Shown here piece after piece: positions 16,621-23,728 of a stretch of DNA of 64,000 nt; the stretch's first letter is position 1, and each line of letters begins with the position of its first letter. Under the pieces are notes generated by a model. It was not told the origin of the DNA. It was given only the letters and a program-made list of their open reading frames with translations, and ran no database searches. The DNA is from Lachnospiraceae bacterium (lineage in GTDB: Bacteria; Bacillota; Clostridia; Lachnospirales; Lachnospiraceae). The stretch is from contig JAILHF010000048.1 of NCBI GenBank assembly GCA_024696005.1, forward strand, positions 1 through 64,000. Reading direction: 5' to 3'. Both the position numbers and the translations under genes were made by a program.

Positions 16621-17290
16621 CGGAGAAAAAAAGGGACGGAAATTAGGTAAAATGGGATTTCCGTCCCCTAGTTTGGTTTACTCAGGAGAAAAGAAGGGAC
16701 GAGAATCAGGTAAATCGGCGTTTCCGTTCCCTCGTTTCAGTTGATGGGGCGAAAAAAGGGACGAGAATCAGGTAAATCGGCGTTTCCGTTCCCTCGTTTC
16801 AGTTGATTGGGCGAAAAAAGGGACGAAAATCAGGCAATCCGGATTTCCGTTCCCTCGTTTCGGTTGACTGACCGAAAAAAAGGAATGAAAATCAGGCAAT
16901 CCGGATTTCCGTTCCCTCGTTTCGGTTGACTGACCGAAAAAAAGGAACGAAAATCAGGCAATCCGGATTTCCGTTCCCTCGTTTCGGTTGACTGACCGAA
17001 AAAAAGGAACGAAATTCAGGCAATCCGGATTTCCGTTCCCTCGTTTCAGTTGATGGGGCGAAAAAAGGGACGAAAATCAGGCAATCCGGATTTCCGTTCC
17101 CTAGTTTGGTTTACTCAAGAGAAAAGAAAGGACGAGAATCAGGAAAATCGGTGTTTCCGTTCCCTCGTTTCGGTTGACTGGGCGAAAAAAGGGAAGAAAT
17201 TTAGGAAAACCGGGATTTCCGGCCATGGGGTTTGAGGCCCGGAAGAAAAAGGAACGGAATTTAGACAAACACGGATTTGCGGGTCTTGTG
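16621..17290 (-). repeat. 62-bp tandem array of about 11 terminator-like units
   Basis: Units start near 16633, 16696, 16758, 16820, 16882, 16944, 17006, 17067, 17129, 17191 and a decayed copy near 17251, so the period is 62 bp with 1-2 bp jitter. On the minus strand each unit reads as a hairpin, GGAACGGAAAT pairing with ATTT(T)CGTTCC around a 12-nt loop, followed at once by six or seven T. That is the form of an intrinsic terminator. The unit nearest ptb has a perfect 11-bp stem; the middle units keep one G-U pair or one mismatch. A second small hairpin, TTTCGGT/ACCGAAA, fills the rest of several units. The period is not a multiple of three and no conserved ORF runs through. Confidence 0.85.
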
Positions 17291-17308
17291 GTAAACGAAG
17301 CTGCTCAC

Positions 17309-17351
17309 ACCACATGTGGTACTTGCAAACACAGAACATTTGTTCTATTAT
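17309..17351 (+). promoter_or_regulatory. LexA-controlled promoter of the HAD gene
   Basis: The plus strand reads TTGCAA (17323-17328), 17 nt, TATTAT (17346-17351). The spacer is filled by AGAACATTTGTTCT (17333-17346), a match to the Firmicute LexA box GAAC-N4-GTTC. A perfect 12-bp palindrome ACCACATGTGGT (17309-17320) sits just upstream of the -35 and could bind another regulator. Confidence 0.75.
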
Positions 17352-17357
17352 CACATC

Positions 17358-17369
17358 AAACAAATGTTC
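17358..17369 (+). promoter_or_regulatory. Second LexA-like box
   Basis: AAACAAATGTTC is one mismatch from GAAC-N4-GTTC and ends in the G of a GTTCG half-site. It is centred 24 bp downstream of the first box, between the predicted start site and the HAD gene. Tandem boxes would give tighter SOS repression. Confidence 0.55.
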
Positions 17370-17398
17370 GATTTCGGCAAGCAAAAAGGAGGTGCCTT

Positions 17399-17755
17399 AT
17401 GAGCGATTATCAGATCATTGCAGTAGATTTTGACGGTACGCTTTGCTACAGTGACTGGCCCGCCCTCGGCGAGCCCAACCTGGCACTGATCGCTTATCTC
17501 CGGGAATGGAAACGGATGGGTAATAAACTGATCCTCTGGACCTGCCGTGCAGGAGAGCCTCTGGAAATGGCACTCCGCTGGTGCCGTGAATATGAGCTGG
17601 AATTTGATGCGGTGAACGATAACCTTCCGGAAATCGTGGAGAAGTACGGAAACAATTCCCGCAAGATCACCTGTGATTACTATATTGATGACAGGGCATG
17701 CCTGCCGGAAATGTTCGCGCAGTTGGCAGCGGGCGGTCTGCAGATGGCGGGATAA
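17399..17755 (+). CDS. Small HAD-superfamily hydrolase, likely SOS-regulated
   Basis: This 118-aa protein has the HAD motif I nucleophile DFDGT (10-14), ILWTCR (about 46-51) as motif II region, and a C-terminal DDRA (about 101-104). It is a minimal HAD phosphatase-like fold of a type also seen in phage and mobile DNA. The start at 17399 is set by AAAAAGGAGG just upstream; the longer open frame begins in the repeat array. LexA-type boxes overlap its promoter. It is alone on its strand, flanked by repeat arrays on both sides, which suggests an acquired gene. Substrate unknown. Confidence 0.85.
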   Translation: MSDYQIIAVDFDGTLCYSDWPALGEPNLALIAYLREWKRMGNKLILWTCRAGEPLEMALRWCREYELEFDAVNDNLPEIVEKYGNNSRKITCDYYIDDRACLPEMFAQLAAGGLQMAG

Positions 17756-17849
17756 TAACTGCTGCGCTGCCCCAAACGCCCCCAAAAAACGGATAAGGGC
17801 GTGCCGGCCGATCTGCTGCAGGATTCTGCCCCGGCGCGCTCGCTCTTTT

Positions 17850-18065
17850 AGGAATCGGCAGTCCTGCTTCCCCTGATCGGAAACATCCGGTCTTCCGGGG
17901 CTCGGCAGCTACTGCTCCCCCGGTCCGAAGCATCCGGTCTTCCGGGGCTCGGCAGCTACTGCTCCCCCGGTCCGATACATCCGGTCTTTCAGTGCTCGGC
18001 AGGCCAACTTCCCCGGGCCGAATCATCCGGTCTTTCAAGACTCAGCAGAACCTGCCCCGACGCGC
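17850..18065. repeat. 47-bp hairpin repeat array downstream of the DHHW genes
   Basis: About four to five copies of a 47-bp unit are present. The clearest two run from about 17886 and 17933 and are nearly identical; flanking copies are diverged. Each unit contains CCGGGG...CCCCGG with inner GCAG/CTGC, so it can fold into a nested hairpin on either strand. There is no T run, so these are not simple terminators. Together with the pseudogene they occupy the stretch 17756-18407, where I see no intact gene. Confidence 0.75.
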
Positions 18066-18425
18066 CCGAACTCCCGCATCTCAGTAGATCCCGCCGATAC
18101 CGGTATCCTGATCCAGGGTGCCCAGGTTATAAAGGATCAACACCTCTTTGATCTCGGGATGCTCGTTGATGAATTTGGAAGACCCGCCCTTTTAGTAGCG
18201 GGTGTCAAAGATATAAAGCGTGTGATAACGGTTCAGCAAAATCGGGACCATGCTGTTGGCATAGCTGTCCTTAACGAGGGCAATGGCTCCCTGCTCCTCC
18301 GGCACCGCCTCATTGGTGATGGTGATAAAGCTGTGCTGATTGCTCAGAAAGAGGGAGTACTTCAAGACTCAGCAGAACCTGCCCCGACGCGCCCGAACTC
18401 CCGCATCTCAGTAGATCCCGCCGAT
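18034..18425. repeat. 65-bp identical direct repeat, copies at 18034-18098 and 18361-18425
   Basis: The two copies start TTCAAGACTCAGCAGAAC and end GATCCCGCCGAT, and are identical over 65 bp. They are 327 bp apart. They cover the last codons and 3' flank of the pseudogene and of the intact DHHW gene. The coding sequence beyond them differs by about 20%, so identity is confined to this patch. Confidence 0.9.
18081..18360 (-). pseudogene. Truncated DHHW-family paralogue (3' end only)
   Basis: The translation matches the last 93 or so residues of the intact DHHW gene at 18408-19727 in one frame, at roughly 85% identity by eye, and has the same C-terminus GTLDQDTGIGGIY. It begins abruptly at a GTAC that corresponds to 18684-18687 in the intact gene, so the first three quarters are gone. 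One in-frame TAA replaces a Tyr codon (RY-stop-KGG in place of RYYKGG). Many differences are synonymous, so the copy was probably functional before truncation. Confidence 0.9.
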
Positions 18426-19727
18426 GCCGGTATCCTGATCCAGCGTGCCGAGATTGTAGAGGATCAGGACCTCGCTGATCTCGGGATGCTCGTTGATGAA
18501 CTTTGACGGCCCGCCCTTATAATACCGGGTATCAAAGATATAGACCGTATGATAATGGTTCAGCAGAAACGGCACAAAGCTGTTTGCGTAACTGTCCTTT
18601 ACCAGGGCGATGGCCCCGGCTTCCTCTTCCACCGCATCGTTGGTGATGGTGATGAAGCTGCGCTGGTTGCTCAAAAAAAGCGAGTACTTGTCGCGCTTTT
18701 CCAGATAGTTCAGGTCATAGGGGCTGTCACTCTGCGCATCACCGTAATCCACCGTCAGCTGCCAGGACGGATCGCTGTAGAGAACGATCTCATCACTTCC
18801 GAAATACGGGTCGTTGAGCTTGGAATAGATCGTCCCCTGAAAGTCCTTCGTGACCGTCTCGCAGGCGTATTCCGAAAGCGGCACGGGCGCAAGCCCCTCA
18901 GAAGCGCAAAAGGCAAGGTATCCGACATAAGCACCGTCGGTCGTCCAGTGATGATCGGTACGATAAAACAGTGCCTCTCCGTTGACGGAAGACATCATGC
19001 CCTCCATAACGGGCGCCATGTCGCCATATGCATCCGAGGCGTCTCTGCCTTCCCCGCCGGCTGCCGCATGCAGGGCTGCCGATGCATTGATGCAGTCTGC
19101 CTTTCCCTGTATCTCCCCGTAGATCCGGTCGATCGTCTGCTGCTGCACCGCCGCGGGAAGTTCTCCCATCGGCCGCTCACTCTTTAAGCCGTACATTTCC
19201 TGTGCCACGCGGTCCGGTGCGTTTGCGGGAAGCTTGTCCTTATAGATGCTCACAGCCGTGGGCACCAGCATCAGGCTCACATGCGCATGCTCCACCTTCT
19301 CCGCAAGCTTGCTCCACTGCGCGATATCCTTCTCCACATTCTTCGGCGCTTCATAAGCGTTGATCAGATACCCATCCTCTGCCAGATAGACGCCGCCGAG
19401 CTCTTTCTGGCCTGCCAGACGCTTAGCCCCGCTCGCAATTCCCAGAAGCTCGTCCCGCTTCGGGAAATGATCCGAGACATAGCTTTTCACACCCTCCGTA
19501 AGGCTCCCCGAACGCAACGCGGCAAAACTGAATTCCGGCCAGGACGCCAGTTTCCGGTTCTCGCTCTCGGAAAAGTCCTTCTTTTCCGTAACAAGAAACG
19601 AAAACGCAAATACAAGGATCATGGCCGCGATCAGATAAACCGTGACGCGCTTCGTGACAGAAACCTTTTCATTCTCCGTTATATTTTCTGTTGTATTGTC
19701 TTTCGTTTTCTTTTCCATCCTAAACAT
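18408..19727 (-). CDS. DHHW-motif protein, AlgX/AlgJ-like, glycan O-acetylation
   Basis: This 439-aa protein has an N-terminal membrane anchor (about 27-46) and an extracytoplasmic SGNH-like domain with the family motif DHHW (258-261). KDSYANSF (about 381-388) probably holds the catalytic serine. DHHW proteins act with MBOAT acyltransferases to acetylate surface polysaccharides, and the next gene upstream is such an MBOAT. The start is uncertain between the ATG at 19727 and one three codons later (19718); neither has a strong ribosome binding site. It is the last gene of the operon and has a truncated paralogue just downstream. Confidence 0.88.
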   Translation of the reverse strand: MFRMEKKTKDNTTENITENEKVSVTKRVTVYLIAAMILVFAFSFLVTEKKDFSESENRKLASWPEFSFAALRSGSLTEGVKSYVSDHFPKRDELLGIASGAKRLAGQKELGGVYLAEDGYLINAYEAPKNVEKDIAQWSKLAEKVEHAHVSLMLVPTAVSIYKDKLPANAPDRVAQEMYGLKSERPMGELPAAVQQQTIDRIYGEIQGKADCINASAALHAAAGGEGRDASDAYGDMAPVMEGMMSSVNGEALFYRTDHHWTTDGAYVGYLAFCASEGLAPVPLSEYACETVTKDFQGTIYSKLNDPYFGSDEIVLYSDPSWQLTVDYGDAQSDSPYDLNYLEKRDKYSLFLSNQRSFITITNDAVEEEAGAIALVKDSYANSFVPFLLNHYHTVYIFDTRYYKGGPSKFINEHPEISEVLILYNLGTLDQDTGIGGIY

Positions 19728-19769
19728 TTACCGCCATATATTATCCTGTTCCCGCACCCTGCGCTCCGC

Positions 19770-21179
19770 CTAAAAGCGGAAATACAGAAACGGGCTGTAG
19801 GAATCCTGCACCATGCAGGCCACCGCCGCAATGAACAGTGCCAGCATCACCAAAGCGCCGCACACGCTGATCAGGCCGCGCCGGTAGCTGTTCGCTTTCT
19901 TCAACAGCTCCTGTACCTTCGGATATACCGGGAAAGCAAGGATCAGACCCGCCAGCAGAAACGGGAGATAATTCCCGCCGTACCAGAACAGTTCCTTTCC
20001 GATCAGCGGATTGTGGGCCGCACAGACCAGCTTCGGGAAATACGCCGCCAGCTCGCCCAGATTGTCAAAGGTAAAGATCCCGAAACCCAGCACCACGATG
20101 ATCAATGCGTACAGATGCTGAAAAAGCTTCGGAAGCCTTTCGACATGCCTGCCCCAGATATATTTTTCCAATGCGAGCAATGTACCGTGAAAGAGCCCCC
20201 AGAGCACGAAGTTCCAGGAGGCGCCGTGCCAGAGTCCGGTCAGGAACCAGACCACGAACATGTTGCGGAGATGCTTTGCGACGCCCACACGGTTTCCGCC
20301 GAGCGGGATATAGACATAGTCACGGAACCAGGTGGAAAGCGACACATGCCACTTTCGCCAGAAATCCGTGATGGAAGTCGCACTCAGAGGATACAGGAAA
20401 TTCTCGGGAAAGTGAAAGCCCAGCATCATCCCAAGGCCGATGGCCATGTCGCTGTAGGCACTGAAATCGTAATAGAGCTGCAGGGTAAAACTCAGAAGGC
20501 CGAGCCAGGCCGTCAGGGCACTGATCCCGGGCGCCGTGCGCAGAATGTCCCAGAGCGCACCGATCTGGTCCGCAAGCAGGAGCTTTCGCATCAGGCCGAG
20601 CAAAAAGCGGTGAAAGCCACGCACGAAGCCGGATTCGTTCACCTTCCGCTCCTTGAGTTCGGCCTGTACCGATGAAAAACGCACGATCGGTCCGGCGATC
20701 AGCTGCGGGAACATGCTCACATAGCAGAGGTAATCAAAATAGTTCTTTTCCGCCCTGACCTTTCCCTTATAAACGTCAATGGAATAGCTGACCGTCTGAA
20801 AGGTGTAGAAACTGATCCCGATGGGCAGCGCGATCCCCGGAAGCTTTGCATCCCAGGGCGTAAGGCTGTTGAAGATCCCCACCGCAAAATCGGCATACTT
20901 GAAGAACGCAAGGAGTCCCAGATTGATCGCAAGAGCAATGATCAGGCACAGACGTTTTTTCCCCTTCTGTCCTTCAAAGCGTTCCTGCAGCAGACCGTCC
21001 AGATAATCCACCAGGGAGGAAAAGAGCATCAGAAAGATATAGACCGGCTCTCCCCAGGCATAAAAGAGCAGACTGAAAACAAGCAGGACGACATTCTTCG
21101 CCCTGCCCGGAAACGCATAATAAAGGATCAGAAATACCGGTAAAAAGAAAAACAAAAACGGTATCGAACTGAAAACCAT
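19770..21179 (-). CDS. MBOAT-family O-acyltransferase
   Basis: This 469-aa protein has about ten or more membrane helices. It carries the MBOAT hallmarks RKWHVSLSTWFRDYVYIPLG (275-294) and the invariant catalytic His318 in GLWHGASWNF, as in AlgI and DltB. It moves acyl groups across the membrane, most likely acetyl, to a transfer partner; SGNH and DHHW proteins are encoded on either side. No dlt genes are present, so glycan acetylation is likelier than teichoic acid D-alanylation. It starts 2 nt after the DUF4358 gene stop. Confidence 0.93.
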   Translation of the reverse strand: MVFSSIPFLFFFLPVFLILYYAFPGRAKNVVLLVFSLLFYAWGEPVYIFLMLFSSLVDYLDGLLQERFEGQKGKKRLCLIIALAINLGLLAFFKYADFAVGIFNSLTPWDAKLPGIALPIGISFYTFQTVSYSIDVYKGKVRAEKNYFDYLCYVSMFPQLIAGPIVRFSSVQAELKERKVNESGFVRGFHRFLLGLMRKLLLADQIGALWDILRTAPGISALTAWLGLLSFTLQLYYDFSAYSDMAIGLGMMLGFHFPENFLYPLSATSITDFWRKWHVSLSTWFRDYVYIPLGGNRVGVAKHLRNMFVVWFLTGLWHGASWNFVLWGLFHGTLLALEKYIWGRHVERLPKLFQHLYALIIVVLGFGIFTFDNLGELAAYFPKLVCAAHNPLIGKELFWYGGNYLPFLLAGLILAFPVYPKVQELLKKANSYRRGLISVCGALVMLALFIAAVACMVQDSYSPFLYFRF

Positions 21180-21181
21180 GT

Positions 21182-21751
21182 TTAATGCACCGCCGCGTTA
21201 AAGATCTCCTCCATCCCCGCGGCATCGGCCGAAAGGAAGAGTGTCACATAATTGCCCTTGGTCTTGACGGAAGCCGCCTTGATGATATCGGCCTGCTCCG
21301 GAAGATAATCGAGCATCTGCTGGGAGGAAAGCTGTCCCAGAACACTGTCCAGCTTTGCCTTCACATCCGCCACATCCGCCGCATCCTTTACCTTTACGAT
21401 AAACACACGGTCCGCATGGATCTCGTCTCCCTCACCGCAAACGTATCCGTCCAGCTTGGAAGCATCCAGTCCGTAGTTGTTGAGGATCCAGTCGTCATCC
21501 CCGAGATACAGATCCGGCAGCGTGTATTTTGCCGCGATCTGATCATAGATCTCCTGAGGGCTCAGGTCTTCCGCCTGCGCGGTCTCGCCACCCTGCTCCG
21601 TATCCGTGGTGCTGCCGCCGTCAGTGGTCGCAGCCGCCTCAGTGGGTGCCGGGGTCGGATCGACCGCCGGAGCATCTCCGTTCGTGCAGGCTGTCATTGC
21701 CAGAACCATTGCGGTCGCGATGCCGCAAACGATTGCTTTCTTTTTCATCAT
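21182..21751 (-). CDS. DUF4358-like lipoprotein
   Basis: This 189-aa protein has a lipoprotein signal peptide with lipobox AMTAC (lipidated Cys22) and a Thr/Ala/Gly-rich linker to about residue 60. The compact C-terminal domain includes SPQEIYDQIAAKY and VFIVKVKDAADVADVKAKL (split: VFIVKVKDAAD, DVKAKL), which matches the DUF4358 pattern often found beside MBOAT/DHHW genes. The function of the domain is unknown; an accessory role in acetylation is inferred from context. Confidence 0.8.
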   Translation of the reverse strand: MMKKKAIVCGIATAMVLAMTACTNGDAPAVDPTPAPTEAAATTDGGSTTDTEQGGETAQAEDLSPQEIYDQIAAKYTLPDLYLGDDDWILNNYGLDASKLDGYVCGEGDEIHADRVFIVKVKDAADVADVKAKLDSVLGQLSSQQMLDYLPEQADIIKAASVKTKGNYVTLFLSADAAGMEEIFNAAVH

Positions 21752-21794
21752 GTCATCCTCCCTGTATGCTTTCAGATAATGAATATTGTTTTTT

Positions 21795-22778
21795 TCAGAA
21801 CCCGAGTCTTTCCGCCGCGTAAGCCCTTATCATCAGCGTCCATACCTCGTAAGCCGCCGCGCTCTCGTGCAGCCAGCCGTCACTGCAATAGGGTTCCGCA
21901 AGGTTTCCCTGTCCGTCGGAAAGCGCGGTCGCCAGATCGATGTAGCCCCAGCCGCGTTCTGCCGCCAGCTTCTGTACCCCGGCGTTAAAGGTCGAGATAT
22001 TGTTATTGTCGATGCCGCCCTTGCCCTTATCCTTCAGGGTGTAGGTCGTGCTCAGGATATTGATCTCCACATCCGGCGTCAGCTCTTTGATCTTGGCCAC
22101 CAGCTGGTCATACAGACCGATGGAATCCTGCACGCCCCAGGCCACATCGTTGATGCCGAAAAACAGGAAAAGCTTTTTCGGCTGCATCATGTTCACCGAC
22201 TCCCAGAGCGGATACTGCTGCCCCTGGTACAGGGGATGCACGCTCTCGCTGCTCACCGGCCAGAATGCATTATGCAGGGAAAAGGACCCTGCTGCCAGAA
22301 ATCCCAGCTCCTGCAGGAGCGGATCCGTGCTGCGCGCACTGTAGTTCTTGAAGCCCAACAGAACGGAATCCCCTGCAAAGCAGGCCCCGTCATAAAAAGC
22401 TTCGATGGCCGCTTCCTCTTCCGCCGTGTAGGTCCGTGCCCGGAGGGCCGACAGATCGTAGGGCTGCATCACCACCGGCTCGGCGGCTTCCGGTTCGGGC
22501 TCCGGCGTGGGTGTGGGTTCCGGGGTAGGGGTCGCCGTGGGTCCCACGTGGACCGCTTCCCCTTCTCCTTCCCCGCTTTTGTCAAAACCAAAGGTCCCTT
22601 CCTCGGGTGCCAGCACCACTACCGTGTCTTTGGGCGTGACGTTCGCGCTGCCGCCCGTTTCCTCCGTCTCCGTGGGAACGGGGGTCGGTGTCGCTTCCGC
22701 TCCCTTCTTGCTTCCACAGCCCGCCAGAGCTGCCGTGATCAAAAACGCTGACAGGATCAGCCGAGTTTTTCGTACCAT
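21795..22778 (-). CDS. SGNH/GDSL-type esterase lipoprotein
   Basis: This 327-aa lipoprotein has lipobox LAGC (18-21) and a long Pro/Thr/Glu linker (about 28-100). The SGNH hydrolase core follows: nucleophile Ser138 in AGDSVLLG, FFGINDVAWG with the oxyanion Asn, and the catalytic Asp/His pair Asp300 and His304 in DGWLHES. It could esterify or de-esterify a cell-surface glycan, with the MBOAT protein supplying acyl groups. It starts 22 nt inside the GH113-like gene in another frame, so the two are coupled. Confidence 0.88.
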   Translation of the reverse strand: MVRKTRLILSAFLITAALAGCGSKKGAEATPTPVPTETEETGGSANVTPKDTVVVLAPEEGTFGFDKSGEGEGEAVHVGPTATPTPEPTPTPEPEPEAAEPVVMQPYDLSALRARTYTAEEEAAIEAFYDGACFAGDSVLLGFKNYSARSTDPLLQELGFLAAGSFSLHNAFWPVSSESVHPLYQGQQYPLWESVNMMQPKKLFLFFGINDVAWGVQDSIGLYDQLVAKIKELTPDVEINILSTTYTLKDKGKGGIDNNNISTFNAGVQKLAAERGWGYIDLATALSDGQGNLAEPYCSDGWLHESAAAYEVWTLMIRAYAAERLGF

Positions 22779-23728
22779 GTCTTTAACACCTGTTCCGCTT
22801 TCTTTAAATGGATATTAAAACCGTTGTCTTTTTCGGCTTCTTCGCGAGTTTCATAAATGGTGCTGCTCCAGTCCCACCAGAAGCAGCCGGCGAACCATTT
22901 CTCCGCGGCAAAGCTGCGAAGACAGGAATCGTAAAAGTTCGCCTGTTCCTCTTCGTCATGCGCCAGATCCCTGTGTTCAAAATCCCAGGGCATCGAGGAA
23001 CAGCTGTGGGCACTGCGGCATCCGATCTCCATGAAGAGGATCGGCTTCTTCCAGTTTTCATGGATCTTCCGCATCTCTTCCCGAACCTCGTCCCAGGCGG
23101 CCGTCATGTCCTCTGTCGAATAATGCCCCTCGCTGCCGACGGGGAAATATGCGCTGGTCCCCAGGTAATCCACGGCATCATACCACTTTACTTCCATTTC
23201 GTGACCGTGGTTGGTATTATAGGAAAGCTTTCCGCGATAAAGGCCGCGGATGGACGCGATCAGCTCGCGCCAGTGCTTTTCCTTGTGTTCCGTTCCGACC
23301 ATTTCACAGCCGACGCAGAACATCTCGCAGCCCGTCTCCTCCGCCAGCTTCGCATAATAACGCATGAACGCCCCGTAGGAATCGAACCACTCGTCCCAGT
23401 AGGCATCCTTTCCCCACATGTCCGAATCCGGAAATGTGATGCGGGCACGCCATATCCCGTCCGCGGAATTCAGCACGGGCTTCAGGCAGACCTTTACGCC
23501 CCGCGCATGTGCTTCTTCGATCACAGCCATCAGATCCCGGTCACTCACGTTCTGTCCGAAACGGAAACGGATCGTGCGGGAAAAAATGTCGTCCTGCTCC
23601 AGCACGGGAGCAAGACAGATCCAGTTCACGCCCGTTTCGTACAGGCATGCTCTGGAGCGGACGGCTGCTTCGCTGCGGTACGTGCCGTCTCTTCCGTCAT
23701 ATCCGTAAGTAAAGCCCCTGATCTCCAC
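22757..23728 (-). CDS. GH113-like TIM-barrel glycosidase
   Basis: This 323-aa protein has no signal peptide. Candidate catalytic acids are Glu142 in VGCEMVG (acid/base) and Glu234 in LFMEIGCRS (nucleophile), as in GH113 beta-mannanases; SYNTNHGH and GTSAYFP lie between them. The start codon is GTG, directly after the TGA of the GGDEF gene, with AAGGGAG upstream. Lack of a signal suggests a cytoplasmic enzyme, or one acting on internal glycan. The operon context points to processing of the same polysaccharide that is acetylated. The exact substrate is unknown. Confidence 0.8.
   Translation of the reverse strand: MEIRGFTYGYDGRDGTYRSEAAVRSRACLYETGVNWICLAPVLEQDDIFSRTIRFRFGQNVSDRDLMAVIEEAHARGVKVCLKPVLNSADGIWRARITFPDSDMWGKDAYWDEWFDSYGAFMRYYAKLAEETGCEMFCVGCEMVGTEHKEKHWRELIASIRGLYRGKLSYNTNHGHEMEVKWYDAVDYLGTSAYFPVGSEGHYSTEDMTAAWDEVREEMRKIHENWKKPILFMEIGCRSAHSCSSMPWDFEHRDLAHDEEEQANFYDSCLRSFAAEKWFAGCFWWDWSSTIYETREEAEKDNGFNIHLKKAEQVLKTWYEKLG

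Noticed and set aside
16544-17235. Open reading frames through the 62-bp array (for example 16544-16744 and 17050-17235)
   Set aside because: The unit length is not a multiple of three, no ribosome binding sites are present and the frames are not conserved between units.
16621-17290. CRISPR array
   Set aside because: Units are nearly identical along the whole 62 bp with no unique spacers, and no cas genes are nearby.
18081-18360. Read-through or recoding of the in-frame TAA in the DHHW fragment
   Set aside because: The fragment also lacks the first three quarters of the gene and any start, so it is a pseudogene regardless of the stop.
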